Assembly (NCBI GenBank): GCA_937139495.1
Contig: CAKZQC010000015.1
Coordinates: 1-64,000 of the forward strand
Length of the DNA stretch: 64,000 bases
From: an uncultured Saprospiraceae bacterium
GTDB taxonomy: Bacteria; Bacteroidota; Bacteroidia; Chitinophagales; Saprospiraceae
Direction of reading: 5' to 3'
The notes beneath the pieces are model-generated. The model saw nothing but the letters and a program-made list of their open reading frames with translations, was not told the origin of the DNA and ran no database searches. Positions 36,370-45,453 of this stretch are shown in pieces. The position numbers were made by a program, and so were the translations under genes. The number at the start of each line of letters is the position of its first letter. The stretch's first letter is position 1.

Positions 36370-37539
36370 ATGAAAGATTGGACACATATTTTGAATCACT
36401 TGGGCGAAGAACGTTCCAATTATTATGGAGCGACTGTTCCGCCTATTATTCAGTCTTCAAATTTTGCCTTTGATACCGTTGAGGATTTTAGAGCGGCATT
36501 GGCAAACGAAATAGACCATCATGTCTATACGCGCGGCAATAACCCAACGACCGAAATATTGCGGATCAAGTTGGCAGCACTCGAAGGGGCAGAAGATGCC
36601 TTGGTTTTTGGGAGTGGTACAGCGGCATTGGCAGCGGCTATTATTGGCAATGTCAAAGCAGGTGACCACATCATTTGTGTCAATCATCCTTATGCTTGGA
36701 CAACCAAAATAGTAGAGGGTTTTTTGGGGCGTTTTGGTGTAGAACATACTTTTGTAGATGGAAGTAGTATGACGGCTATTGAAGCTGCTATTCGACCGAA
36801 TACTACTTTGTTGATACTAGAAAGCCCCAACTCTTTGACCTATGAAATACAGGATTTGAAGGCTTGTGCAGCATTGGCGAAAGCTCACCAAATAACCACC
36901 ATTATTGACAATAGTTATGCGTCGCCTTATTATCAAAACCCGATAGATTTTGGTATCGACATCGTAGTGCATTCTGGCTCGAAGTACCTCAACGGGCATT
37001 CCGATGTACTGTTTGGAGTCGTATGTGGTAGCAAGCAGATGATGAAGCAGCTTTTTAGTGGCGAATTTGCTACCCTTGGAGCGGTCTTGTCGCCACATGA
37101 TGCTTGGTTGGTAATCAAGGGCTTGCGCAGCTTGACGACACGATTAGACCGAATTAGCAAAACTACACTAGAAGTTATTGATTGGCTAAAGCAGCAGCCA
37201 CAAGTAGAAAAAATACTCTATCCTTTTGATGTTGATTTTCCGCAATACGAGCTGGCTCGTCAGCAGATGCGAGGGGCAGGCGGCTTATTTTCGGTTGTGT
37301 TCAAGGCGGATAGTATCGCCAAAATGGAGCAGTTTTGCGATGCCTTGTCCAATACATTTCTGATGGCAGTATCGTGGGGAGGTTACAAAGCACTGCAAGT
37401 GCCTACTTGTGTTTTTTATGATCAAAATGGAACATCTGGCTCACATTTACCCTTTACGTTTGTGCGTTATTGTATCGGATTGGAAGAAGCGAGTTATCTG
37501 ATTGATAAGTGGAAAGAAGCCTTGCCACTATTGGACTAA
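36370..37539 (+). CDS. Cys/Met-metabolism PLP-dependent enzyme
   Basis: Gamma-family PLP enzyme (cystathionine gamma-synthase, beta-lyase or methionine gamma-lyase group). Conserved YTRGNNPTTEILRIKLAALE (cofactor-phosphate Tyr/Arg), the substrate-binding GSGTAALAAA, the Asp in TIIDNSYASPY and the Schiff-base Lys in HSGSKYLNGHSDVLFG. Length of 389 residues is typical. Which of the reactions it catalyses (synthesis or cleavage of cystathionine or of methionine) cannot be decided by eye. Cytosolic homotetramer expected. Confidence 0.92.
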   Translation: MKDWTHILNHLGEERSNYYGATVPPIIQSSNFAFDTVEDFRAALANEIDHHVYTRGNNPTTEILRIKLAALEGAEDALVFGSGTAALAAAIIGNVKAGDHIICVNHPYAWTTKIVEGFLGRFGVEHTFVDGSSMTAIEAAIRPNTTLLILESPNSLTYEIQDLKACAALAKAHQITTIIDNSYASPYYQNPIDFGIDIVVHSGSKYLNGHSDVLFGVVCGSKQMMKQLFSGEFATLGAVLSPHDAWLVIKGLRSLTTRLDRISKTTLEVIDWLKQQPQVEKILYPFDVDFPQYELARQQMRGAGGLFSVVFKADSIAKMEQFCDALSNTFLMAVSWGGYKALQVPTCVFYDQNGTSGSHLPFTFVRYCIGLEEASYLIDKWKEALPLLD

Positions 37540-37571
37540 ATTATGAGAAAACAACAAGCGAAAAGTACTCC

Positions 37572-38078
37572 TTAACTCATGAAAACAACGGTTAATATAG
37601 TACTTTTGGTTTGTTGTTGTTTTAGAATTTTTGCTTGAATATTGGAACCATCTAGCAAGATAGTTTCATTGTATTGAAAATTTTCAGCAGATTGTCCGAC
37701 AGCTTTTGCCCACTCTGCATATTGGGCGAGTTTTGGATCTAGTTGGCTCATATTATAGAATATTTGAGCGATGGTGATGGCACACTCTTTAGGAGTCGTG
37801 TTGGTTGGTAATGTACCATGTAGCAAGAATCTATATTCTTGTTCGAGATTGGTGCAGCCAGATTGATAAAGTTCGATATCGAGTGCCAAAGTTGGCACCG
37901 ATACGAACTCTTTACCGTTTTGTCCAGTTACTTCAAATGTATGTTGCTCAAATCCCTGAATCTTATCAAAGATAGGAACAGGCTGACCATTGCAAGTTGG
38001 TGGCTCGTTGGTGCCGCCACAGCTAATAAGCCCACAAGATAGTATTGCCAATAGGCAGAATTTGGAGAAAAAGGACAT
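37572..38078 (-). CDS. Lipoprotein of unknown function
   Basis: Not recognised. Signal peptide with lipobox GLISCGG (Cys20). The mature part has three Cys (ETC in the PPTCNGQ start, SGCTNLEQE and PKECAIT), which suggests disulfides, and is otherwise alpha/beta mixed. It lies nine bases downstream of a small PhnA-like gene on the same strand. Confidence 0.6.
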   Translation of the reverse strand: MSFFSKFCLLAILSCGLISCGGTNEPPTCNGQPVPIFDKIQGFEQHTFEVTGQNGKEFVSVPTLALDIELYQSGCTNLEQEYRFLLHGTLPTNTTPKECAITIAQIFYNMSQLDPKLAQYAEWAKAVGQSAENFQYNETILLDGSNIQAKILKQQQTKSTILTVVFMS

Positions 38079-38087
38079 AGTGATTTA

Positions 38088-38309
38088 TTATTTCTTTTTG
38101 AGGAAAGAAGTTTTCAAAACAAACGTTTTTTTGCCTACACGGCATTCTACGGCATCTTCATCGCCTGTTAGGCGAATGTTTTTGATAGTGGTTCCTCTTT
38201 TGAGTGTCACAGAAGTTCCCTTTACTTTGAGGTCTTTGATTGGCATGACGCTGTCGCCATCATTTAGTCGTGTACCATTGGAGTCTGTGACTACGATTTC
38301 ATTTTCCAT
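38088..38309 (-). CDS. PhnA-like (YjdM) small protein without zinc ribbon
   Basis: 73 residues equal to the C-terminal PhnA/YjdM domain: VVTDSNGTRLNDGDSV, IKDLKVKGTS and KNIRLTGDEDAVECRVG match it closely. The N-terminal zinc-ribbon half of typical PhnA is missing. The family was named from a phosphonate operon, but it has no established role in phosphonate use. It probably heads a two-gene unit with the following lipoprotein gene. Confidence 0.88.
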   Translation of the reverse strand: MENEIVVTDSNGTRLNDGDSVMPIKDLKVKGTSVTLKRGTTIKNIRLTGDEDAVECRVGKKTFVLKTSFLKKK

Positions 38310-38412
38310 TTTACTTGTTTTTTATTTGAAGTTAGTTGTTGCATGTTATCCTTATAGATAATATGGAATAACTAAGGTTAATGCCCCAAAATAAGACTAT
38401 TTGAGCAGAAAG

Positions 38413-39939
38413 CTATTTTTTTACTACTTCAAAAATATCTTTTCGTCTGTCGCACAAGTTTCGAACGCTACCAAATTGATTAAGCTCTCTAAGCAAACCG
38501 ATGTCCAAGTCAGCAATCAAGACCATTTCGGTATTGGGCGTAGCTTCGGCTTTGATGCCATTGCTAGGGAACGCAAAATCACAAGGCGTAAAGACCATAG
38601 ATTGGGCATATTGTATATCCATATTATGTACTTTTGGCAGATTGCCTACGCTACCTGCTATGGCTACATAACATTCGTTTTCTATAGCTCTAGCTCTAGC
38701 ACAATTACGTACACGAGAGTAGCCGTTTTGGGTGTCGGTCAAGAATGGAACAAACAAAATATCCATGCCTTCATCTGCCAATATACGGCTCAATTCTGGA
38801 AATTCGGAATCGTAACAAATCAATACGCCCACCTTGCCACAATCGGTGTCAAAAGTAGTCAATTTGTATCCTCCTTGCATACCCCAAACTTTGGCTTCGT
38901 CAGGCGTAACATGGATTTTTTCGTATCGCTCTATTGAGCCATCTCTTAGACACAAATAGCCGACATTGTAGAGTTTGCCATCCACCATTTCGGGCATACT
39001 TCCTGTCACAATGTTGATATTATTGGAAATAGAAAGATCGGCAAACTTTTGTACAATAGCAGGCGTGTGTTTGGCGAGTTCTCGTATGGCATCGGACTCT
39101 TTTAGGTGGTTGTTTTCCGCCATGAGTGGGGCATTGAAAAACTCTGGAAAAAGAGCAAAATCCGAATGGTAATTGGACACTGTTTTGACAAAATACTCGA
39201 CTTGTTCGAGCAAATCCTCTAGTCGTTTATAAGGACGCATTTGCCACTGTACCAAACCCAAACGCACCACTTGTTTTTTGATGCTAGCTTTGGTGACGGG
39301 TTTGGTATAATAGATGTTTTTCCATTCGAGCAATACCGCAAAATCATTGGAAGCCTCATCGCCTTCTAGGTAATTTTTGAGTATTTTGGACGGGTGGAAA
39401 TCGTTCGAAATTTGAAAATTGAGTACAGGGTCTTGTATTTCCTTGCGTCGCACGCGAGCAATATACTCTTTGGGGCTTATTTCGTTGGAATATTTATGAT
39501 AATTAGGCATTCTGCCACCAAAAGCAATTCCTTTGAGGTTGAGCTTTTCGCACAATTCTTTGCGGTAATCATAGAGCCTTCTGCCTAGTCGCAACCCTCT
39601 AAATTCAGGGTTGATAAATATATCAATCCCATACAACATATCACCTTCGTTTGTGTGCGAATCAAAGGTATAGTCTTGGGTGACTTGCTTGTAGGTGTGG
39701 CTGTCTGCCAACTTATCGTAATCTACAATAATAGAGAGGACACAACCAGCCAATTGACCGTTGATTTTGATGACGGCTTGCCCTTCTGGAAATTTGCTAA
39801 TTAGGGCATCTATTTCGTCCTCCAACCAATAGGGGTCAGGCATGGCATGATAAGCCGTAATCATGGCTGCTTTGAGTTGTTCGTAATCTTCTTTTTCTAA
39901 AAATTTAAGTTCGATATTATCTATATCTTCTAATTCCAT
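38413..39939 (-). CDS. GNAT acetyltransferase fused to a carbon-nitrogen hydrolase
   Basis: Two-domain protein. The N-terminal 210 residues hold a GNAT domain, with the acetyl-CoA loop INPEFRGLRLGRRLYDYR. The C-terminal part is a nitrilase-superfamily domain with the Glu-Lys-Cys triad: LFPEFFN, YEKIHVTPDE, and VLICYDSEFPEL. This fusion is known from Bacteroidota and other bacteria; the substrate is undetermined. The hydrolase would split an amide or nitrile, the GNAT would acetylate an amine. All triad residues are present, so both halves should work. Confidence 0.92.
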   Translation of the reverse strand: MELEDIDNIELKFLEKEDYEQLKAAMITAYHAMPDPYWLEDEIDALISKFPEGQAVIKINGQLAGCVLSIIVDYDKLADSHTYKQVTQDYTFDSHTNEGDMLYGIDIFINPEFRGLRLGRRLYDYRKELCEKLNLKGIAFGGRMPNYHKYSNEISPKEYIARVRRKEIQDPVLNFQISNDFHPSKILKNYLEGDEASNDFAVLLEWKNIYYTKPVTKASIKKQVVRLGLVQWQMRPYKRLEDLLEQVEYFVKTVSNYHSDFALFPEFFNAPLMAENNHLKESDAIRELAKHTPAIVQKFADLSISNNINIVTGSMPEMVDGKLYNVGYLCLRDGSIERYEKIHVTPDEAKVWGMQGGYKLTTFDTDCGKVGVLICYDSEFPELSRILADEGMDILFVPFLTDTQNGYSRVRNCARARAIENECYVAIAGSVGNLPKVHNMDIQYAQSMVFTPCDFAFPSNGIKAEATPNTEMVLIADLDIGLLRELNQFGSVRNLCDRRKDIFEVVKK

Positions 39940-39983
39940 GTTTGGTAGCTAATAATAATAATAATTGATAAAATTGTAGCCTT

Positions 39984-42962
39984 TTAGAAACGTTCATAAA
40001 ACTGTTTCTGAACAGGCACATTCAAGAAGCCCAATGTCCCTGGTTTAACTTTAAGGTAGAAACTCCATGTTTGGCGTTCTGGTTGCCAAGATAGTCCCAT
40101 TGTCCAACAGTGCAAATCCCTAGAAAAAGTAAAATCAGGATAAGTAATTCGTTTGTTGGTGAAATCGTACCCAATACTTCCTACGCGTATATTCCACCCC
40201 TTCGATAAATTGACCGTACCACTAAACGACAGTTGATTGGCAACGACCACAGACGTGTCAATTCCATTGATATAACGATTATTAACGATAAAGTTGTAAT
40301 CAATGGCTACATTATTTATCAATTCAAATTTTCTTACGTTGTCATCGTCAGGCTTTCTATCTTTCTTCCCAAATATTTGCTGAAAATCAGCGGCATTAAA
40401 CGAGGTAGAAGCATTGAAAGACATGGACGTCATACGAGCAAAACGCTTGCTTTCGTCAAACTCAAAGGTATTGATTCGGGCATTGGTTTCCTTGTTGGCG
40501 GCATAGGGGTCGAAGGTAGCCGAAAAACGTACATCTAAACGACCAAATAAGGTCGTATAAGTATTGAAATTGATAGGAGAAAAATGCAACGAATCGGCTG
40601 CCAAATTGTAACTGCCATTCATACTCATATTCGGAATAAGGCTTACTTTTTTGTAATCACCTTTGGTCAAGGTATCCCGCTTACTTTTGTTGATTTTGGC
40701 ATCGAAACGAGCATTCAGCCCATAGGTCAAATTAGCGGTTCGACCAGTTGGTGGGCTATAGCCAAAATAATTGTAACGCCGCAGTTGATCGGGATAGCGC
40801 GTATCGGTTTGCACCGAATCGAAGTAATAATTGCTGGCTCCTTCATAATCGGGGCGCCACTCAAAACCTACATCAGGTGTGAATGTCCCTCGCAGTTGAT
40901 GTAGTCCCAATACATTAAAGTCACCCGTAGCAAAGATTTGCGTATTCAGATTGATACCTGCCGAAAAATTATGCGTCGTAAAAAAGCCATAATCTTTATA
41001 GGTTTCTACCGAACCAAATTGCGTCGTATCGCTGCCTGTTTCGCTGAGTACGGGCGTAGGGTCTAGATATTGTCTGCTTCGGTAGAAATACCAGTTTTGA
41101 GAGTAGTTGATATTCGGACGAATATTGATAAACTTAAACGCCTTGAATGACATACTAACTCTAGGATTATGTACGATGTTATATTCCATATTGTCCAATG
41201 CTTCTCTAAATCCATTAGAGGTAAAGAAAGACGTATCAGAGGTCTCAATAATATTGGTGGCGGTACTGCTGTAGCTGAAGCCAATGCGTTCGTACCACTT
41301 GCTGCTACCGACTTGCTTTTTGCGTTTGAAAGGGAATATTTGATTCATGGTCAATGACACAACAGGGAAACGAATGGTCATGGCTCTTGTACTAGTATTC
41401 TGCGTGTGCGAAAAATTGGCAGAGATAGAAAACGGAGTGCCTATGAATCGTTTGGTGTACGATATTCTAGAGTTAATATTGGCTTGCAATACATTTTGTG
41501 CATCATTGTAGGTGCTACTAAAGTAATCGGAAGTACCAAAGTTAACATTGGCTGTAAATGTCTGGCTGGGGTGTGCCTGAGCAGACTGGTTGTGTGTCCA
41601 ACCAATATTAAAACTTTGTGCCAAAGTATAGTCTGGCGTATTCGGTTCGTCCGTTTGTATGCGAGTATATCCGAGTGTCACGTTGCCTGTTCCTTTGTAT
41701 TTGACATTGTAGTTGGAGCTGACATAACCACGCAGCGAACCACGCAGATAAAAATCACCTGTCACTTGCAAATCCCAATAATCGCTAAATCCTAAATAAA
41801 AGCCGTTGCCACGCAATCCCGGTCCTAGAGCTGGCGAAAAGTCAATGTCAGGGCTCAATATCAGTCCTGAACGCTTGTTTTGCGTAAGCGGAAAAAAGCC
41901 AAAAGGTAAAATGATAGGCGTAGGCGAACCCATGATTTCGAGGAAGGCAGGACCAATCACAATCAACTTATTGGGGATAATCTTCGCCTTGGAAGCTCGA
42001 ATCCCGAAATGTGGATTGGGGTGGTCGCAAGTCGTGTACAAGGCTCCTTGACTGTATATAATATTATCGACACTCGTACTGTCACTACTTGTTATGAATT
42101 TGGTCGAATTGGAGACCAAAAATCCGTCGCCTTGCTGCGTAGAAGCATCATAAACTTTTCCTTTTTTGGTTTTGAAATTAAATTCAATACGTCGGCTACT
42201 AAATTTTTGTAGTTTGTCATCAAACACAGGACATTCTACTTCATTGCCTGCACTATCTATCAAGCAGGTAGCCATGGCGACATTCTTCAAAAAATCAAAT
42301 TCGATATAACCTGCTTTGAGCTCGTATTGCTCATAATATACTTCTGCATTGCCGTACATATAAATCTTGCGGCTAGCAATATCATAGATAATGGAGTCGG
42401 TCGCCTCGTACTGAATCGGCATACTAACAGAATCACTCGAATAGGTGATTTTTTTTACTTTGCTGCGAGCAATGGAGTCCAATTCGGTACTATCTTGCCC
42501 CAAGGCAATGACAGGATAATTTTCAATAACAATGGCTTCAAAATCATTGCTGTCAAGCATAACGATAGGAAAGGAGTCCAGCGGAATACTTAGATTTCCA
42601 TTGCCTTTACCTTTGAGTTTATCTTTTTTGGATGGCGTTTCTTGTTGCTCAATTTCTACGATTTCTGAGCTGTCAGGTGAAGTGGTATTGTTTATTTTTC
42701 CTTTTTTGGACTTAGGCTTAGGTATGCTGTCGTTTAGGTCTGCCATCAGGCTGGCACTATCTACAACAGCGGTGTCAGGTATAGCAATAGCTGCGCGTTG
42801 GCGAGCTATCTTGCGTGCATCACGAGCCTGCTTGGTGTGGAACGGAAAACCACAGCCTGCAAAAATAAAAGCCATAAACAACAAAAAGAATCCAGTTCGG
42901 TAGTTTTTTTGCAAAAAAAGCACACGTAAATTTTTTAGAAAGTTTGGGTAGCCAGTTGCCAC
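39984..42962 (-). CDS. lptD: LPS-assembly protein LptD (putative, Bacteroidota type)
   Basis: Outer-membrane translocon that puts lipopolysaccharide into the outer leaflet. Lipobox-like FIFAGCGFP in residues 32-40, low-complexity linker (about 50-160), an OstA-like beta-jellyroll (about 160-330; ADYEA-type YEATDSIIYDIASRKIYMYG), then a long beta-barrel with alternating hydrophobic strands ending in an aromatic residue (QKQFYERF), typical of outer-membrane barrels. It is 992 residues long. It is divergent from an N-acetylmuramoyl-L-alanine amidase, a layout that is common in the phylum. Confidence 0.9.
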   Translation of the reverse strand: MATGYPNFLKNLRVLFLQKNYRTGFFLLFMAFIFAGCGFPFHTKQARDARKIARQRAAIAIPDTAVVDSASLMADLNDSIPKPKSKKGKINNTTSPDSSEIVEIEQQETPSKKDKLKGKGNGNLSIPLDSFPIVMLDSNDFEAIVIENYPVIALGQDSTELDSIARSKVKKITYSSDSVSMPIQYEATDSIIYDIASRKIYMYGNAEVYYEQYELKAGYIEFDFLKNVAMATCLIDSAGNEVECPVFDDKLQKFSSRRIEFNFKTKKGKVYDASTQQGDGFLVSNSTKFITSSDSTSVDNIIYSQGALYTTCDHPNPHFGIRASKAKIIPNKLIVIGPAFLEIMGSPTPIILPFGFFPLTQNKRSGLILSPDIDFSPALGPGLRGNGFYLGFSDYWDLQVTGDFYLRGSLRGYVSSNYNVKYKGTGNVTLGYTRIQTDEPNTPDYTLAQSFNIGWTHNQSAQAHPSQTFTANVNFGTSDYFSSTYNDAQNVLQANINSRISYTKRFIGTPFSISANFSHTQNTSTRAMTIRFPVVSLTMNQIFPFKRKKQVGSSKWYERIGFSYSSTATNIIETSDTSFFTSNGFREALDNMEYNIVHNPRVSMSFKAFKFINIRPNINYSQNWYFYRSRQYLDPTPVLSETGSDTTQFGSVETYKDYGFFTTHNFSAGINLNTQIFATGDFNVLGLHQLRGTFTPDVGFEWRPDYEGASNYYFDSVQTDTRYPDQLRRYNYFGYSPPTGRTANLTYGLNARFDAKINKSKRDTLTKGDYKKVSLIPNMSMNGSYNLAADSLHFSPINFNTYTTLFGRLDVRFSATFDPYAANKETNARINTFEFDESKRFARMTSMSFNASTSFNAADFQQIFGKKDRKPDDDNVRKFELINNVAIDYNFIVNNRYINGIDTSVVVANQLSFSGTVNLSKGWNIRVGSIGYDFTNKRITYPDFTFSRDLHCWTMGLSWQPERQTWSFYLKVKPGTLGFLNVPVQKQFYERF

Positions 42963-43469
42963 AATGCCTATTCAAGACGTACACCAATCTCAATAGGTTT
43001 GAATGGGTAACCATCTTTTGGTTACGCTGTTTGATAAGTTTTTGAATGTCAATTTGATAACTACGATCTATTAAAGCCTTAAGGCTACGAATAATTAGAC
43101 CTGAATCTATCAAAAGACCGTGCAATAATTGGCAAGACTTAATAAATAATAGTATCTATGCAGCCCCAACCACAAATTAATTCAAAATAAGTAACCGTGC
43201 AAAAATAATGATGCAAAATGATTAAGGGGTTTTTTAGTTCAAACGAGTCAAAAAACGTAGTGATAGTAGGGCTATCACGAGGCTTTTTGGCGAAGTATGG
43301 GCTAAAAATAGACCATCATTTTATAGTAACTTATTTATGTATGCTTACTTAATTGTTGCCTATTGGCTTTTCGCTTATCAGGCACTGTCATTTATCTTGA
43401 CAGCAAATAACGTACAATTAATTGGTAGAAGGAATTTCTATGACTGGATTAACGCACTTTTTTTAATAA
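42963..43469. other. Intergenic region between lptD and the amidase gene
   Basis: About 500 bases without a gene. Minus-strand TATTTTTG at 43207-43200 is a possible -7 box for lptD; no TTG at the normal distance. A 69-codon frame at 43337-43546 has no family signal and runs through a repeat, so it is rejected. Confidence 0.35.
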
Positions 43470-43522
43470 GAGGGTGTCTTATATTGTACAAAATGCATAT
43501 TAGTATAATATTAGAGACGCTC
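43470..43522. repeat. Family-1 MITE-like element, short copy D
   Basis: Just two ends back to back: GAGGGTGTCTTATATT and AATATTAGAGACGCTC with 21 bases between. The left flank is TAA, the right flank TCC, so the target duplication is not kept. It ends 20 bases before the TTG start of the amidase gene, so it lies where the promoter or leader should be. Confidence 0.55.
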
Positions 43523-43542
43523 TCCAATAGACCATTTATACC

Positions 43543-44682
43543 TTGAGACAGATTATATACCTATCCGTTTTTATTTTCATTTTATTACCCAATTATTCTC
43601 AAACCAATAATGCGAATAGCCTTTTTAGTGAACGCTTCTTGGTCGTAATTGATGCAGGGCATGGAGGCAAAGACTCGGGTGCATTGGGTAGTTTATCTCA
43701 AGAAAAAGATATTGCGTTGCAATTAGCATTGCGACTCGGCAATTTTCTGGAGGGCTACTTGCCCAATACCAAAGTGCTCTACACGCGCAATCAAGATGTG
43801 TTCATTCCTTTATATCAACGTACCGAGTTTGCCAATAGACACCACGCCGACCTATTTTTTTCTATTCATTGCAATTCTGCGGTTACGAATACGGCTAAAG
43901 TGAATGGTACCGAAACCTATGTGATGGGATTGCATCGAGCAGAAGATAATTTAGACGCAGCAAAAAGAGAGAATGAAGCAGTTTTGTTGGAGGAAGATTA
44001 TGTCCAAAATTATGGTGGATACAATCCCAATTCGGACGAAAGCCATATTATTTTGTCGATGTACCAAAACGCTTACATTGCCCAAAGTTTGCTATTGGCA
44101 CAAAAAATAGAACAGCAGTTTGAAACGAAAGTAAAACGCAAGAGTAGAGGGGTGAAGCAAGCAGGTTTTGCGGTACTGCGTACGGCTACAATGCCTTCGG
44201 TTTTGGTAGAAGCAGGCTTTTTGACACATCAAACAGAAGAAGGGTTTTTGCGTTCGGAAGCAGGACAAATTTATTTAGCGTCCGCCATGTTTAGAGCAAT
44301 CAAATCCTATCGCCAAACGGTAGAGACGACTGCTGCTGCCAAGTGGAAAGCGGAATTAGGCACAACAACAACGCACAAAAAAACAGATACGCTAGCTCAC
44401 CAAGTACCTGCCAATAATCAAGTAGTGTACAAAGTACAATTGGCTTCTTCGTTGGAGCGAATACCTATTAGTACAGGGATTTGGAAGTCTGTATCGGACG
44501 TAGAGTGTGTACAGTCGGATTCTACCTACAAGTATATGATAGGAGAGCATCGGACGATAACGATGGCTGCCAAAAGGCAATCCTATTGGCGTAGCAAGGG
44601 CTTCAAAGAAGCGTTTGTGGTCGCTTATCGGAATGGACAAAAAATTAGCTTGACGGAAGCGGTAAGAATAAATGGGCGATAA
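43543..44682 (+). CDS. N-acetylmuramoyl-L-alanine amidase
   Basis: Zinc amidase (Amidase_3, AmiC type) that cuts peptides off the glycan of peptidoglycan. Signal peptide (1-20), zinc His in VVIDAGHGGKDSGALG, catalytic/zinc residues in ADLFFSIHCNS and VLVEAGFLTH. A C-terminal SPOR-like domain (about 295-379, VVYKVQLASSLERIP) would bind denuded glycan at division sites. The start is TTG at 43543: the frame has a stop 15 bases upstream and there is no ATG. It lies 20 bases after a repeat element. Confidence 0.93.
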   Translation: MRQIIYLSVFIFILLPNYSQTNNANSLFSERFLVVIDAGHGGKDSGALGSLSQEKDIALQLALRLGNFLEGYLPNTKVLYTRNQDVFIPLYQRTEFANRHHADLFFSIHCNSAVTNTAKVNGTETYVMGLHRAEDNLDAAKRENEAVLLEEDYVQNYGGYNPNSDESHIILSMYQNAYIAQSLLLAQKIEQQFETKVKRKSRGVKQAGFAVLRTATMPSVLVEAGFLTHQTEEGFLRSEAGQIYLASAMFRAIKSYRQTVETTAAAKWKAELGTTTTHKKTDTLAHQVPANNQVVYKVQLASSLERIPISTGIWKSVSDVECVQSDSTYKYMIGEHRTITMAAKRQSYWRSKGFKEAFVVAYRNGQKISLTEAVRINGR

Positions 44683-44713
44683 ATAATTTGAATAGTTGTT
44701 CTGTAAGTAATAA

Positions 44714-44726
44714 GATAGACACGCTC
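44714..44726. repeat. Solo right end of a family-1 element
   Basis: GATAGACACGCTC followed by TAA (44727-44729), matching the family-1 right end with the target triplet. No partner end is seen nearby. Confidence 0.4.
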
Positions 44727-44780
44727 TAATAAAATTTATATATCTTACAGATTGATAATCATTTTAAAAAAAAGACTCTT

Positions 44781-45377
44781 ATGAAAGTACCATTTTATAT
44801 GCTGTTATTGTTGATAGCAACAGGTAGCACAAGTTGCAAAATAACACCAAGTTTGACCACAGCTACTAGTACAGAAGAAACCGTACCTGAAAAAGAAGTA
44901 GAGGGGGCTATTGTGTTGACAGAGGCAGCCTACAAGAAAAGTTTGGCTATTTTTGAAGCTGGTAAAAAAGAGTATAATAACTCCTACACTTTTGCTGTTT
45001 CCAATGAATCATGGGTTGGGTTTTGGAGTAAACTTTTTTATACAGTCAAAAATGGAAAGATAGTAGCTAGAAAACTACAGGAAGGTGACCGAGAAAAGAA
45101 CCCCGAAGGAACTATCAAATGGGAGGAAAATGAAAAAACGATTGGCAGCCATAAGCATTACAAAAGCGTGGTAACCATGGATACGATTTACCAACAGGCA
45201 AAAGAATATGTAGGTAAAGCAAAGAAACAGCAGGGGAATGACCTACGTTTTGGTCAAACAAACTATGTGTCTATGAATGACCAAGGGTTAATTAGTACCA
45301 TAGGATTTGTACCTAATAACTGTGCAGATGATTGTTTTAATGGGTATTCAATTTCTGATTTTGAATGGACAAAATAA
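44781..45377 (+). CDS. Lipoprotein, DUF6174-like
   Basis: Signal peptide with lipobox GSTSCK (Cys19). The mature domain has YNNSYTFAVSNESW, a strand with KNGKIVARKL, and a C-terminal FGQTNYVSMNDQGLIS...YSISDFEW part that resembles the DUF6174 family, function unknown. Two Cys in NNCADDC near the C-terminus. It converges on gpmI. Confidence 0.55.
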   Translation: MKVPFYMLLLLIATGSTSCKITPSLTTATSTEETVPEKEVEGAIVLTEAAYKKSLAIFEAGKKEYNNSYTFAVSNESWVGFWSKLFYTVKNGKIVARKLQEGDREKNPEGTIKWEENEKTIGSHKHYKSVVTMDTIYQQAKEYVGKAKKQQGNDLRFGQTNYVSMNDQGLISTIGFVPNNCADDCFNGYSISDFEWTK

Positions 45378-45379
45378 TC

Positions 45380-45453
45380 GAGTTTAGTTATAATGGCTCA
45401 AAGATACCACCGTGGCATTTTTGAGCCATTATATTTGATGCTTAGACATACTC
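45380..45453. terminator. Hairpin terminator, possibly a decayed family-1 element
   Basis: The core hairpin AATGGCTCAAA/TTTGAGCCATT (45392-45430) lies between convergent genes and can stop both. Both sides look like remains of family-1 ends: GAGT at 45380 on the left and CTTAGACATACTC (45441-45453) on the right. The right end abuts TTA (45454-45456), the gpmI stop codon. Confidence 0.55.

Noticed and set aside
34498..37539. Esterase, cupin lipoprotein and PLP enzyme as one new pathway
   Set aside because: The esterase is separated by 278 bases from the next gene and nothing links the functions; only the last two look co-transcribed.
38401..38937. A 178-codon plus-strand frame opposite the GNAT-nitrilase gene
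   Set aside because: Lies inside the conserved hydrolase domain on the other strand and has no motif of its own.
43337..43546. A 69-codon plus-strand frame in the lptD-amidase gap
   Set aside because: No family signal; it runs through a family-1 repeat and overlaps the amidase start.
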